Shown here: positions 46,051-55,607 of the stretch, in pieces
Position numbering within the stretch: position 1 is the stretch's first letter
Layout: each line of letters opens with the position of its first letter
Assembly (NCBI GenBank): GCA_907163375.1
Contig: CAJQUW010006804.1
Coordinates: 1 to 64,000 of the forward strand
Length of the DNA: 64,000 nucleotides
Source of the DNA: Prostheceraeus crozeri
Lineage: Eukaryota; Platyhelminthes; Polycladida; Euryleptidae
Reading direction: 5' to 3'
Made by a program: the position numbers and the translations under genes
Notes under the pieces: model-generated
The model's input: only the letters and a program-made list of their open reading frames with translations
Told to the model about the DNA's origin: nothing
The model's database searches: none

Positions 46051-46407
46051 ATGAAGACTTGGATTTTGGACTCTCTACAATATATCAGAGTTGATCGTGA
46101 TGGGAACGTACAGTTCAAAAATTCTCATGGTCATACATCAAGAGGTATTACATTAACATGACGACAATTTGTCAACCTCAATGATATCATGAGGGATTTG
46201 GAATATTTTGAAACATTAAGATTCATCTCCTTGGGTGATCAAGTTTGGCTTCAACATTACAGAAATGAAATTCAAATCTGCCATTCTCATTCCACAAACT
46301 GTTTCTCATTTCGCAAATACAATTGGGAGAAGTATAGAAGATACGTACATCGCTCCATCATGACATTTATTCGTCGTGAGTTCATCGCCCTACTATGCAA
46401 ATCTTAA
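46051..46407 (+). pseudogene. Small Polinton protein, PC4-like, copy 1 (broken)
   Basis: It begins ATGAAGACTTGGATTTTGG and matches copy 2 at 46430 in pattern: W-LDSLQ, FK, HxSRG, then IGDQ-W, IQICHSH and NWEKYRRYVHRSI. The two copies are tandem paralogues with only a 22-base gap. Confidence 0.5.
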
Positions 46408-46429
46408 TCAAACATGACTACTACGCAGC

Positions 46430-47080
46430 ATGAGTTGGAAATTAGATTCCCTACAACGTATTGAAACGGATCATGATCGAAACGTCTATTTCAAAGATTC
46501 AACTGGAAATGTGAGAAGAGAGTTTGCTTTATCTTATCGTCATTTTCAATCTCTACATCATATCATGAAGGATTTGAAATACTTCTATATGAAAAGACAT
46601 TCACGTATTGGAAATCGAATCTGGTTGCGCGTCAACAATCGGCGAATTCAACTCTATCATTCCCAACTTCATACTAACTTCACATTTCATCAAGGTAGTT
46701 GGGAAAAGTATAAAAGGAAGGTACATCGCTCAATTTACTCATTTTTTCATCATGAAGCGCCATCGCTACACCATCGTCAACATTCTCCGTCGCTTCAGAC
46801 TCTACAACAAAATCGATCTCACAACATTACACCAACACCTTCCAAACAGCAAGTATTACCCGGGCCGACCTCAAATGTTAGTGGTGAAGATGAAAAATTC
46901 ACGGAACCTTCAACTCTTCCCAAATGGAACTGTACAGATTCTCGGCGCCCTTTCTCATTCATCGGCGCAGTCAATGCGCTTAGAGCTACAGAGACTACTA
47001 CGTCGGATATGGAAGAGGGAGAGGTGTGTGATGTTGAATCTGACTGTGGACAATATGGTGATCTCTACTCAATTGAGTGA
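46430..47080 (+). CDS. Small Polinton protein, PC4-like, copy 2
   Basis: The product begins MSWKLDSLQRIETD. Residues about 18-45 (NVYFKDSTGNVRREFALSYR) and 62-102 (IGNRIWLRVNN to GSWEKYKRKVHRSI) each resemble the strand-turn-helix pattern of PC4-type ssDNA-binding coactivator domains, so this could be a single-strand DNA-binding protein. The last part of the frame overlaps the TBP-like gene (start 46752) in another frame, so the true C-terminus may be just that overlap region. The PC4 assignment is tentative. Confidence 0.5.
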   Translation: MSWKLDSLQRIETDHDRNVYFKDSTGNVRREFALSYRHFQSLHHIMKDLKYFYMKRHSRIGNRIWLRVNNRRIQLYHSQLHTNFTFHQGSWEKYKRKVHRSIYSFFHHEAPSLHHRQHSPSLQTLQQNRSHNITPTPSKQQVLPGPTSNVSGEDEKFTEPSTLPKWNCTDSRRPFSFIGAVNALRATETTTSDMEEGEVCDVESDCGQYGDLYSIE

Positions 47081-47297
47081 CAGTGTATCATTTTTGAAGA
47101 TTCGTACCAGCAGTTACAATTTGTGTTATGAACCCGAACTTTTTCCTGCAGCTCTCATTAGTTGTTGGTTACCTGTGCATGTTGCAATCTTTCATAATAG
47201 TAAAGTGATCATTACTGGACTAAAATCTCATGTACAGGCAAATGTGATCCTAGACTATCTCATCGAGTATGTACGTACCCAGCGGATTGTAAAATAA
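46752..47297 (+). CDS. TATA-binding-protein-like protein (181 aa)
   Basis: From ATG 46752 the frame is open for 181 residues, the size of the TBP core domain. The first repeat has TIVNILRRFRL, DLTTLHQHLPN, YYPGRPQMLVVKM and LFPNGTVQILGA. The second has LTVDNMVIS, then CYEPELFPAALI and VAIFHNSKVIITGLKS. In host TBP the matching places read YEPELFPGLIYR and FVSGKVVLTGAK, so the two-repeat saddle is recognisable. TBP nucleates transcription at TATA boxes. This would give the element its own promoter-recognition factor, which fits the many TATA boxes in its genes. It follows and overlaps the PC4-like gene and converges with the protease gene. It is diverged enough that DNA binding is not assured. 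Confidence 0.75.
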   Translation: MKRHRYTIVNILRRFRLYNKIDLTTLHQHLPNSKYYPGRPQMLVVKMKNSRNLQLFPNGTVQILGALSHSSAQSMRLELQRLLRRIWKRERCVMLNLTVDNMVISTQLSDSVSFLKIRTSSYNLCYEPELFPAALISCWLPVHVAIFHNSKVIITGLKSHVQANVILDYLIEYVRTQRIVK

Positions 47298-47320
47298 AAA
47301 ACAATTTTTCCAACATGTTT

Positions 47321-47782
47321 TTATTTCAAATCATGATAGAACTTACAAATCATTTTTTCATTAGAGGATGGATTACATGAAAAGTTTTGAATAACAGATA
47401 CAAATCGAGATACATGTAAACGTTTTAAGATGAAGTGCAGTACAAAAGCACCACACGTTGATGAAAGTGGATGTTGTAGTATGCGTTCATTTCGCTGATA
47501 TTGACGCGTATGTTTTCTCAACCACTGCTGTGTTGGTATATTTGGAGGTTGAGCAAGAGAGTCAAATAGTTCACCACGTCGGTCTTCTCCAATAAAGATC
47601 GCTTTCCAATGCTCACCGCCTAAATTCTGCGAATGAGTGTTCAGCACAATAAAGATGGGATAGTGATTTACTGCAGGTGGTAAGGTATCGAGTGAATAGA
47701 CATTATCGAAAGCTTTCAACGTCGCTTCGTCTGCATTACGCTGCACTTTAGTTTTAATATCGTCAGCAGTCGACCAACTCAT
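47321..47782 (-). CDS. Adenovirus-type cysteine protease of the Polinton
   Basis: The 153-residue product carries GEHWKAIFI (His), LFDSLAQPP (acidic residue) and STCGAFVLHF (Cys) in the order of adenain-like (C5/Ulp1-fold) maturation proteases. It lies directly downstream of the capsid gene, sharing its last bases with that gene's end. It looks whole. Confidence 0.85.
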   Translation of the reverse strand: MSWSTADDIKTKVQRNADEATLKAFDNVYSLDTLPPAVNHYPIFIVLNTHSQNLGGEHWKAIFIGEDRRGELFDSLAQPPNIPTQQWLRKHTRQYQRNERILQHPLSSTCGAFVLHFILKRLHVSRFVSVIQNFSCNPSSNEKMICKFYHDLK

Positions 47783-49059
47783 TAACGATTATACTGAAGA
47801 ATCACGTCACGATACTTTGTAATTTCAATGTTTGAATCGAAGACTGCATAAATTAATACATTGATCGTCTCAGGTAGCGTTCTTTTGAACGTCAAATCCA
47901 AACGAATATTATGAGGCACGTTCGCTTGACGATGGGGTGCACTAATATCGCTGTCAGCAGTCAAATCAAATGCATAAATAGTATATCCACTCTTAAACTT
48001 TTTCATAGTGAGTCCGTTGGTGTCATCCGTATTGTAAAAACCAAAGACATCCATAAAATCAACATAACTGCGCATAAATTGATCCGCAGCAAAATCTGGT
48101 TTGTAGGGTGGACCAGGACGACTCACACCATTTACACGTAAAGCAATTTCACTTAACTGATTGTGTTTAAAATTGAAAGGATTCTTCTTTATATTACCAT
48201 TAAATGCATAATTTTCAACCATTGCCACCATGAGGAGCTTCGGTGCTTCCGATAGAAAGAGGCCATCTTTCATGAAACTCTTTTGATCTTTCGGAATTGT
48301 AAAGTTGAGAAGCTTTGTATGCTGAACGGAGTAAATGGCATTTTTGCGGTTAAGACCTTCAGCATGTCCTCTAATGACACTTGGATTCGGTACTGCTCGA
48401 CGAATGTAAAGTGCAATATCTTCCACATGAATTCTAAAATTGTCAACTTTAGCAAGTGCATTCAGCGCAATTTCAGGCTTATTCAATGTCAGCTTGAGTC
48501 GCATGCTGGTATTACAGAGTAAAAACTTTGACTGTCTAAAGAAGTCTAAATTCAGCGGACCATATAGCTGACATACTTTACTATCTTTAATCATAGCAGA
48601 TCGCTTTACAAAGCCACTGTTTGTTTCAACATCAAATTTTCCTGCTTCATCTCTGTACCATCCCATGGCTTCCATATGACTTTTTTGTGCTGCTGGATGA
48701 AACTGTGATACATGATTGAAATATGATTTATAGGGATAATCGCTTTGACCACCTTCCACCTGCTGCTCTCCAATCGTTAGAGAAACATCACGAAGTAATG
48801 TAGTCAATGGTAAATTGTTCAGTCCAACTTAATGTGTATCGTCAATAGCAGTTCCATCTGCTTGCTGAATTCTAAACCTCAAATCAACCATCGCATAACT
48901 CAAATCTATGTAGTCATCACTACCACCAGGAATAACAAATTCAATGGGGCCAGCATTCTCAGCTGTTCGAGGATGATAATCTACAATACTTGAACTAAGA
49001 ATATCTGTCTGTATGGCTTGTTGATCAAACAAACAAAAACCGGAAGTTTTACACTCCAT
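47782..49059 (-). pseudogene. Major capsid protein of the Polinton (double jelly-roll; broken)
   Basis: The opening segment has DYHPRTAENAGPIEFVIPGG and DLRFRIQQADG. The main part has YKSYFNHVSQF, AMGWYRDEAG, LDFFRQSKFLL and FGFYNTDDTNG, then NIRLDLTFKRTLPETINV. Position between protease and minor capsid genes and the beta-rich pattern match Polinton major capsid proteins. About one break. Confidence 0.78.
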
Positions 49060-49061
49060 GA

Positions 49062-49517
49062 TTAGAAGTTATGGCAGCGTCGTCGTTTAGCACCTGATGA
49101 ATGATTAGAGCCTCTGCGACGTTTGCGTGAATGCCTTTTGACTGAAGATTGCACTTTACCAGCTCCGCGATGTTTCCTCCTTCCTTTATTCATTCGTTTA
49201 GGTGATTTCTTTCCTTGAGTAACACCAGCAAAGGTCTGCTTCAATGTTTTTAAACCACGTTCCTTCCCACGATTCAACAAACTGCTCTTAAAACTTCTAC
49301 CTCTGGAAAGATCACTAGCAACATCACCAGCAAAGCCAACGGCATTACTTAAAACATTTCGTTTTAAAGATCTTCCGACATTGGATATGAGAGGTGCTAC
49401 AACAGATTTCAGTGCACCAAGTATGCTACCTCCACGTTGGCGGCGAGCGCCGATGTAAATTTGTCCTCCACCACTTACATAGGAGGGTCGTGAATAAAAT
49501 GAGGCAGTTGGATTCAT
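49062..49517 (-). CDS. Basic minor capsid / DNA-condensing protein (151 aa)
   Basis: The product opens with a Tyr/Ser-rich stretch and GGGQIYIGARRQRGGSILGA, then hydrophobic and amphipathic segments (LKSVVAPLISNVGRSL), and ends in a long Lys/Arg tail (KRRRGSNHSSGAKRRR). Gly-Gly sites of this kind are typical substrates of the adenovirus-type protease, so processing during virion maturation is likely. It lies three bases from the capsid gene. The resemblance is to adenovirus pVI/pVII/pX-type proteins in style only. Confidence 0.65.
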   Translation of the reverse strand: MNPTASFYSRPSYVSGGGQIYIGARRQRGGSILGALKSVVAPLISNVGRSLKRNVLSNAVGFAGDVASDLSRGRSFKSSLLNRGKERGLKTLKQTFAGVTQGKKSPKRMNKGRRKHRGAGKVQSSVKRHSRKRRRGSNHSSGAKRRRCHNF

Positions 49518-49652
49518 AGCTCAAACCCTAAACATTGTTAGTTACAACTTTGCATGAATCACTGTCGATCACTTAGATGAAAGATGTCGGCACGACGCAT
49601 CCAAGAGTTCATCCTTGAAGGATAATCAGTCCATTTAACAAGACACCATTCT

Positions 49653-50781
49653 TCACCTTGCCGTTTTTTTACATCGAATGATTTTCTCTACCAAATATGT
49701 TTCACTTTCAGTGACTACCTCAATCTCATCGCGGTAAAAGCTACCCTCAATTTCTTCATTATCGTAATCTTTCAACTTGTAGGTGGTCGGAGAGTCTTTT
49801 TGATTAATCCTTGATACTGTAAATACCTCCTCTGTCCAATTCGGAAGGTACCCATTAGCAAAAACACTTTTCACTTTTGAGATACGAACTTTATCACCAA
49901 TTTTCACATCACTTTTCACATGAGTGCGTTTACGTTGGAATGATTCGCGCACTTTATCTACATTGTCAGCATTTACATCTACTGGTCTGAGTCCAATAGA
50001 ACGATGAACAGAGCGATTGTAGGCATGGAGTGTATCTTGTAGAACCTTTGTCCAATTCTGTGTCAAGTTGGCAGTAAAATGTCGCCACAAGCGAATTTTT
50101 TAATGTGCGATTAAAACGTTCAACGAGTGCAGCTTTATAAGCACTCTTTACACTAAACAACTCAATGTCATGCCTCTCAAATAATCTTCTCACATGCTGA
50201 TTTTCAAACTCTTTTCCTTGATCACTCTGAATTCTTTTTGGAATGCGGCCTTCTCGATAAATTGTTTGGAATGCTTTTGCTACTCCTTTCCCTTCTTTAG
50301 TTTTTAAAGGTTGAGCCCACGCATAACGCGAGAAAATATCAATGACGGTTAAAATAAAATTATTGCCCGAGTTATGTTTTGAAATGGAGGCGACATCACA
50401 CAAATCTGCTTGCCACTGTTCATCAATGTCATGAACAATATATTGGCTGGTACGGTACTTCTTTTTCGCTTGTTTGTGGAGTGTATAGGTAGCCTGACCC
50501 TTTAACCATCGTTTCACTTGTGATTGTGGAAGACCACTCGCTTTTGACAATTTCTTGATCGATGCAAATCCTGCTGGATGTTTTACATCATAATAGATTG
50601 ACTTCAAACGCTCAGTCGATGACGACTGACTCTTTTTCCTCCTTCTCATCTTTTTGCTTTCTTGCCTTTGTACATTTCCAACAACTACAGCATTTAGCTT
50701 TAGCGGTTTTGCGATCGTGTTCACATTGCTTAGGGGTTTCATTGTGAGAGCTGGCGCAGCAAGTGCAAGTGACAACGACAT
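49653..50781 (-). pseudogene. int: Retroviral-type integrase of the Polinton (broken)
   Basis: The catalytic core is visible with WQADLCDVAS, LTVIDIFSRYAWAQPL, IQSDQGKEFEN and VERFNRTLKN, and the C-terminal part has VKIGDKVRIS and YKLKDYDNEEIEGSFY, the chromo/SH3-like tail typical of Polinton integrases. About one break. A Cys-rich small ORF (50612-50827, with MCCLPC, CTCC and CCSCWKC) overlaps its start in another frame and may be a zinc-binding N-terminal part or separate protein. Confidence 0.82.
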
Positions 50782-50828
50782 TCACCTCTGGCGGTTCATT
50801 ACATGGTAAGCAACACATCTGCTTCATA

Positions 50829-51521
50829 TTAATAGTCTGAGAACATATATTTCTTGGGAGGAGCTGTTTTACGTTTTCCTTTTACTAGTTTTAGTAGTGG
50901 CGTAGATCTACGTCGAGTTCTTCCTCTTGTTTGCTTAGTGAGTGTTGGAGGGGATGTAGCAGGTGACGTCTTAAACCAATTTGTTGGCATTTTCATCGTC
51001 TGAAGCATTGGAGCAGTAGCCACTGTTGAATCAAGTTCTTTCAATGTCTCATTATTCAAAGCAAATTTTGGCACATTATGCTTTTTCAATAGTTTAAGAA
51101 AGTATGTCCAACCAGGTGGAACATAGCCCGGACGGCGCTTTCTACGTGTCGCATACTGAATCAAGTCTTCATAACGTGAAGCATCAATCACTTTATTTTC
51201 ATCTGTAATGATTTCTCCTCTATCATTTACATTGAGGTGGGGTTCAATACTGTTGAAAAGAGATATGGCATGTACACGAGATGCTAAAGGTGTAGCAGTC
51301 GACACAGAGTCACGCATCTTATTCTTCAAATTTTTCAATTGTTCAACAGTTTCCGATTGTAATAATACAGCACGATGTGGATCTTTGATGTGAACATTTT
51401 GCTGATAATCTAATTCTTTCCTATACATTTGATTTGCAAGAGGTTGCTTTACTTGCTGCATGGCAGTCAATTGTACATATTCATCCTGAGGAATAACAAT
51501 CATGCGAGAATAAGAGCTCAT
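50829..51521 (-). CDS. Unknown Polinton core protein next to the ATPase (230 aa)
   Basis: This open ORF begins MSSYSRMIVIPQDEYVQL. The middle has RRKRRPGYVPPGW and KLLKKHNVPKFAL; the end is basic (RGRTRRRSTPLLKL, KGKRKTAPPKK). It overlaps the ATPase stop by four bases, which suggests a shared transcript. I know proteins of this general style beside the ATPase in other Polintons but cannot give a function. Confidence 0.55.
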   Translation of the reverse strand: MSSYSRMIVIPQDEYVQLTAMQQVKQPLANQMYRKELDYQQNVHIKDPHRAVLLQSETVEQLKNLKNKMRDSVSTATPLASRVHAISLFNSIEPHLNVNDRGEIITDENKVIDASRYEDLIQYATRRKRRPGYVPPGWTYFLKLLKKHNVPKFALNNETLKELDSTVATAPMLQTMKMPTNWFKTSPATSPPTLTKQTRGRTRRRSTPLLKLVKGKRKTAPPKKYMFSDY

Positions 51522-52183
51522 AGTTTGTAGATAATCATGGGAGTTTTCAAAATATCACTTCGAAATCTAAATTCTTCCGGACACTCTTGCGTAAAGTCAA
51601 TGAATAAGTAACCGTGTGGTTTTTCAGTAGCTGCTTGAAAAATTTCAATTAAGGCTTTTGATCCTCTGGGTGCAACTTGTCGCGCTAAAATTTCAAATTG
51701 ACTTTTATCTCGCGGATTCTTGAAAATAACATAATAGTGTGTATTCAGGTTTCGTGTACGAGCTTCTTTTCCATCAGGAAACAAATTTTGTGTGATATAG
51801 ATGATAAAGCACCTTTTATGATGTGCTGCGCGAGTGAACATATCTGTAACATCTTTTGAATTCTTACTTTCCTTTAATAGATCATCCAATACAACAACAT
51901 CATTAGACTGAAGTTTATCCACTGGAATAATTCCTTCATGTCGAATAAAGTTGCGACTTTGCAATTCCTGAAACAGCGACGGTTCATAAATACCATAACA
52001 CCAAATCACTCGATTGATAGGTTCCTTAAACAACTCCCTTCTTTTATCCAATAAATTCAGCGTGAAAACAGTTTTACCTGCATGAGATGGACCTGATACA
52101 GTCAGAACTTTATCACATTGAAGTCTGAAATCCATTATAATACTTTGAGATTCAACATTTGCATAATTAACGTCTAGAGCCAA
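51518..52183 (-). CDS. Genome-packaging ATPase (FtsK/HerA-A32-like)
   Basis: The 221-residue product has Walker A-like VSGPSHAGKTVFT near residue 30, Walker B-like NDVVVLDDLL near residue 95, and IIYITQNLFPDG as the sensor-like segment. This is the A32-type packaging ATPase found in Polintons and related viruses, which drives DNA into capsids. It overlaps its neighbours on both sides by a few bases (with 50829-51521 and 52167-52523). It looks whole. Confidence 0.85.
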   Translation of the reverse strand: MALDVNYANVESQSIIMDFRLQCDKVLTVSGPSHAGKTVFTLNLLDKRRELFKEPINRVIWCYGIYEPSLFQELQSRNFIRHEGIIPVDKLQSNDVVVLDDLLKESKNSKDVTDMFTRAAHHKRCFIIYITQNLFPDGKEARTRNLNTHYYVIFKNPRDKSQFEILARQVAPRGSKALIEIFQAATEKPHGYLFIDFTQECPEEFRFRSDILKTPMIIYKL

Positions 52184-52523
52184 AGATATTACCCAATACG
52201 TTGCCCACGATAGGAGCTAGCATCGGTAGTAACGCTGGAAGGAAACCGCCCTTTTGTGTTAGAGTTTCCCTCTTTCTTTGAAGGGTGACTTTAGGATTGG
52301 AGATGAAACGCAATTTTGTAGCATATCGCTTAAGTAACTTTCGTTGTTTTGGTGCTAATTTCTTCGTCCTCAACTTTCTCACATGAGAAATAATTTCACG
52401 AATGAATTTATCGTTAGCATGTCGTATAGCATTGTATCGCTGATTTGCTTTCATTCGTCGGAGAGCTTCAATGGCTGAAGAAAACTTTTGACTTTTACGT
52501 TTCGTCATATTACGTTTCGCCAT
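52167..52523 (-). CDS. Small basic virion protein (118 aa)
   Basis: The Lys/Arg-rich first 95 residues are followed by QKGGFLPALLPMLAPIVGNVLGNIFGSRR. The Gly-Gly before a hydrophobic amphipathic tail suggests cleavage by the element's protease, as in membrane-active minor capsid proteins. It overlaps the ATPase start by 17 bases. Confidence 0.6.
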   Translation of the reverse strand: MAKRNMTKRKSQKFSSAIEALRRMKANQRYNAIRHANDKFIREIISHVRKLRTKKLAPKQRKLLKRYATKLRFISNPKVTLQRKRETLTQKGGFLPALLPMLAPIVGNVLGNIFGSRR

Positions 52524-52574
52524 TTTCCGTGTTAGTCTTTGCTAAAACCTATCTTTACCACATTTGCATAGGTA

Positions 52575-52904
52575 CTAACTATTGCGGCATAAGTGACACT
52601 CGAAATGAGCAATATCACACTGGTTACATTTGCAAAGTTGAATGCAATTACGTATGAAACAGCGTTGACAAAAAGCATGCTTACATCTCTTGAAGATGCG
52701 CTTTTCATTTCCATCCTTTCGCTTACATACATCGCAACACATAGTTTCACCGTTACTGATGTCTATAGCAAGTCTTTTTGAAGATATGAATTTGCTAGCC
52801 TTTTCTAAATAATAGACGCATGTACAGAAGGAATATACTTCGAGAGTGAGCAGGCATAGCTCAAAAACCAGTTGTGCTACAATCAAGTACCACTGCATTT
52901 TCAA
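52575..52904 (-). CDS. Small RING-like zinc protein with hydrophobic N-terminus
   Basis: The 109-residue product has one or two N-terminal hydrophobic stretches (WYLIVAQLVFELCLLTLEV), then CCDVCKRKDG, FKRCKHAFCQRCF, CKCNQC and CHLCRN, a C3HC4-like pattern. It may be a membrane-anchored ubiquitin ligase-type protein. The start is uncertain. Confidence 0.5.
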   Translation of the reverse strand: MKMQWYLIVAQLVFELCLLTLEVYSFCTCVYYLEKASKFISSKRLAIDISNGETMCCDVCKRKDGNEKRIFKRCKHAFCQRCFIRNCIQLCKCNQCDIAHFECHLCRNS

Positions 52905-52974
52905 TTTTTCTTTATAGAAATCGCTTCAATCACTAGACTGCTGCCATGATGGTTAAATGCGTTAAGACGTTCAG

Positions 52975-53289
52975 CAATTTTTATCATATGTCTTTTAAAA
53001 AATTCTTTGGGGTGATCTACCACTTCCATTGAATAAGAAGAAAATGGAAAGAGCGACTTTCCACCTCTTCCTTTCCAAAATGACTAAACTTAATTTTCGC
53101 AACTAATCGCGCCATGACAATGCTATCAGAGAATGTATTCATTAACTCTAGAAATAGAGTGCTAGCATCCTCGATCACGGCTTCGATGTCGGTCTCATCT
53201 TTATGAAAATTTATCACATAATCTTGAACAGCTCCTTTTAAACTTTGTCTATGAAAATGTAATGTTCCGCAGTCATTTGAGAAAGACAT
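52975..53289 (-). CDS. Unknown small Polinton protein (90 aa frame at 53017-53289)
   Basis: The product begins MSFSNDCGTLHFHRQSLKG and contains DETDIEAVIEDAST and MARLVAKIKFSHFG. I recognise no family. The stretch to 52975 holds only the inter-gene segment. Confidence 0.35.
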
Positions 53290-53379
53290 GATCGCCCTTT
53301 AACTAACCCATCCATTGCATGAAAACAACGACTACTCTTCTCATAGTAACATTTATTGAATAACTGCAACAAGCATGCT

Positions 53380-53889
53380 TTATAAATCAATGGTTTGAAA
53401 CAGATAAAATAGATACAGCTGGTAACTATCATACAGCGAGCAATGATAACCATACAGGACTTTGGCAGTGTTGAGGTAAGGAGGAAAGAAGCATTGGTTA
53501 TGAACGTAGCTACTACAACGAACAGACAAATCCTTGAAACGTTTCGTGACTTCATGATAGTGTTGATTCACTCTACTATCCCAAGGCGGGAGCAAAATAT
53601 CATCAATGATTAAATTGGGAAATACTTTCCTCTCCTTACCAGGATTATTACAAAAGATGCGTATAACATTGAAAGCAGCTAACCATCGTTTAAAGTCAAT
53701 AAGAAGAGCAGTCTCACAAGAAAAGCCATAGTCTTGCAAATATTTCAGATTAAGTCCATGAATATGTTTTCTCGCCCATTGATCAACATTGGGATCGCAG
53801 TTGGCATGTTGATGATAGACACTAACAATCTGATATGTCCAATTGTTCACAGCAATAGCAATGAGCTCCTGTACAGGTTCACCCTCCAA
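53380..53889 (-). CDS. Unknown Polinton protein, possibly RNase H-fold exonuclease-like
   Basis: The 169-residue frame has GEPVQELIAIAVNNW, VSVYHQHANCD, HIHGLNLKYLQDYGF, DFKRWLAAF, FPNLIIDDILLPPWDSR and NQHYHEV. Acidic and His residues spaced this way, with the GL-EGE-type opening, recall DnaQ-like exonuclease relatives in mobile elements, but I cannot confirm the catalytic residues. The start may lie slightly upstream. Confidence 0.35.
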   Translation of the reverse strand: MEGEPVQELIAIAVNNWTYQIVSVYHQHANCDPNVDQWARKHIHGLNLKYLQDYGFSCETALLIDFKRWLAAFNVIRIFCNNPGKERKVFPNLIIDDILLPPWDSRVNQHYHEVTKRFKDLSVRCSSYVHNQCFFPPYLNTAKVLYGYHCSLYDSYQLYLFYLFQTIDL

Positions 53890-53946
53890 TCCATAAAAAT
53901 GATGATAGAAGCCTAAAACGGAAATTTACACATCTAAGGAAACGTT

Positions 53947-54174
53947 CTATAACATATTACAAAATGAAGAATTACATCGATGCTTTTCACGACAAAATAC
54001 ACAAATGATATGATGGCAACGAAGAAGTAAAATGTATCTAATAAGATCACGTCTACGACACTCAAAGCACATAAGCGAATTGTCATAGGGTAGAGTTAGG
54101 AAAGGACTAGTAATTCTCCTTCTTTGATTTGCGTTTTGATGCAGCATTCTTCTCCGACTTGCGCTTCGTACCAC
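53947..54174 (-). CDS. Small RING-like Polinton protein
   Basis: MCFECRRRDLIRYILLLRCHHIICVFCREKHRC is summarised as a CxxC, C-x-H, CxxC, C pattern near residues 34-68. It overlaps the 3' end of the gene at 54107. It is similar in type to 52575-52904. Confidence 0.4.
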   Translation of the reverse strand: MVRSASRRRMLHQNANQRRRITSPFLTLPYDNSLMCFECRRRDLIRYILLLRCHHIICVFCREKHRCNSSFCNML

Positions 54175-54895
54175 TGCTGTTAAGGATTTGATAAATTATG
54201 TCATCCACGTTGGGTGGTTTTGGAATATATAGGATGGATTCCATATGCATGGAGAGAGAGGCTATTTTATTATCCTTGTGCCGACCATAATATAGCCCAT
54301 TCACTTTGAAAAGGATATCCCAAGTACCTTCTCCGAGCTCGTCGCATGTGATGGATGTTGAATGATCTCCCTCCTTCTTATAGTAAGTACACCAATGTGA
54401 TACCGGTGGGCAAATTTGATTACCATCCCAAATCTTTCTATAGGGAGTATCCTTGTCATCTCTCGCCTTCCACTCTTGAGCAAGAGGAGTAGGAATGTCC
54501 ATATTTAATGTCACGTACTCCTCAATAATATCAAGTTGGTGGCGAATGTACGAACTCACGGGGATCAGTATGTAGTCCCCATACTGATTGCGCATTATCT
54601 TGACATCCGTGGAAGGGAGCATTCCCGTTTGTAGTACTACACTATGATCGTCATAACGCAAGATTTGTTTAAATTTACGCTGTAGCGGTGTAGGATTATG
54701 TACCTTGGTTGTTTCTTCCACTGGCCTCAGTTGTAGATGATCTGATCGTAGCGAACCTTGTAACGTCTGACCTCCATTTTGTCCTACTAGTGCAGCAGAT
54801 GGAGTAGATGCCTGAAAATGAAAAAGATTGTATTAAGCTTACGTTCAAGGGAGGAGAGGGAGGGAAGTAGCGACTTACCATTTTAGTTGGATAAT
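54107..54895 (-). CDS. Outermost right-end Polinton gene with a short first exon
   Basis: The main exon encodes about 204 residues or more (MEETTKVHNPTPLQRKF to a basic tail KRKSEKNAASKRKSKKEN). The middle has WKARDDKDTPYRKIWDG and a Tyr/Trp-rich stretch. A TATA box (TATATAAATAG on the minus strand) lies near 54987-54997. The transcript probably opens with a mini-exon in which ATG is followed at once by GTAAG near 54878-54882, as also seen before the polymerase gene. Function unknown. Confidence 0.5.
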
Positions 54896-55044
54896 AGAAT
54901 AGGGAAGTAGAGAGAGAGAGAAAATGTGCGTCCGTCACTCGTGTGATTCAACGATGGAATGATTCTCACTGTGGAAGGCTCGCTATTTATATAGAAATGC
55001 TTGATTCTCATTGGATGATGATCCTCATTGGACAATAACATCAA

Positions 55045-55607
55045 GCTGATTCCAAATCTGAAATCCGTTTTCCCATCCGATGCTTCGTTTTGAAGCTACA
55101 GCCCAAAACGTCCAAAATTCTAACTCTGTCGTTTTTCGACAATCTCCCAAAATCTTAAATGGCGTCTCACATCTAAAGGAAGACAGATATGAACAAGCCG
55201 TTTCTTTCAGTGAGTTTCACTCTTAGCTTTCAAACGAGCTATTGCACGACAAAATCCATCCACTAGAAGCAAAATTGGAAGTTCGGTGCGGGGGGGACGT
55301 CAGCGGAAATTTTTTCTCTCCGATTGCTTTCAAATTCACCATACAGATGCAGAATCTCAGGCTGAATCCGAATCTGGCCTCCGTTTTCCCATCCGAGCAT
55401 TGCTTCCACTCGAAACATCACATTTTCAACCCAAAATTCATCAGATTTCACGAAAATCATAACACACTATAGCCTCAAGTCAAAACCTGGCGGTCGCCCA
55501 AGTCCACCACGACACTCTGTCGTTTTATCGGGGAGGGGGGGACGTCAGCGACCATTTTTCGACGGCGGCCATCTTGCGCTATCCAGTGGTGGAGTTTTAC
55601 TTACTAC
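55045..55607 (-). repeat. Right terminal inverted repeat of the Polinton
   Basis: This is the reverse complement of 29649-30215 with few differences. It ends in GGCCATCTTGCG, CCAGTGGTGGAGTTTTACT and TACTAC. Confidence 0.92.

Larger units (their letters stand above)
29649..55607. mobile_element. Polinton (Maverick) element with accessory left module; fossil or near-fossil
   Basis: It is bounded by terminal inverted repeats of about 565 bp whose inner starts read AGTAAAACTCCACCACTGG, and AGT ends are usual for Polintons. The core (39045-54900) carries the diagnostic set: protein-primed DNA polymerase B, retroviral-type integrase, adenovirus-type protease, packaging ATPase and double-jelly-roll major capsid protein. 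The left 9 kb is an accessory module shared with the palindrome arms and contains the nested LTR element. Without that insertion the length is about 21.7 kb. Several core genes are broken (perhaps eight to ten breaks in all), while others look whole. I could not settle a target-site duplication: the bases outside AGT are GTATTA on the left and TACTAC on the right, which look like a continuation of the inverted repeat. Age is probably modest, since the terminal repeats are nearly identical. Confidence 0.9.
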
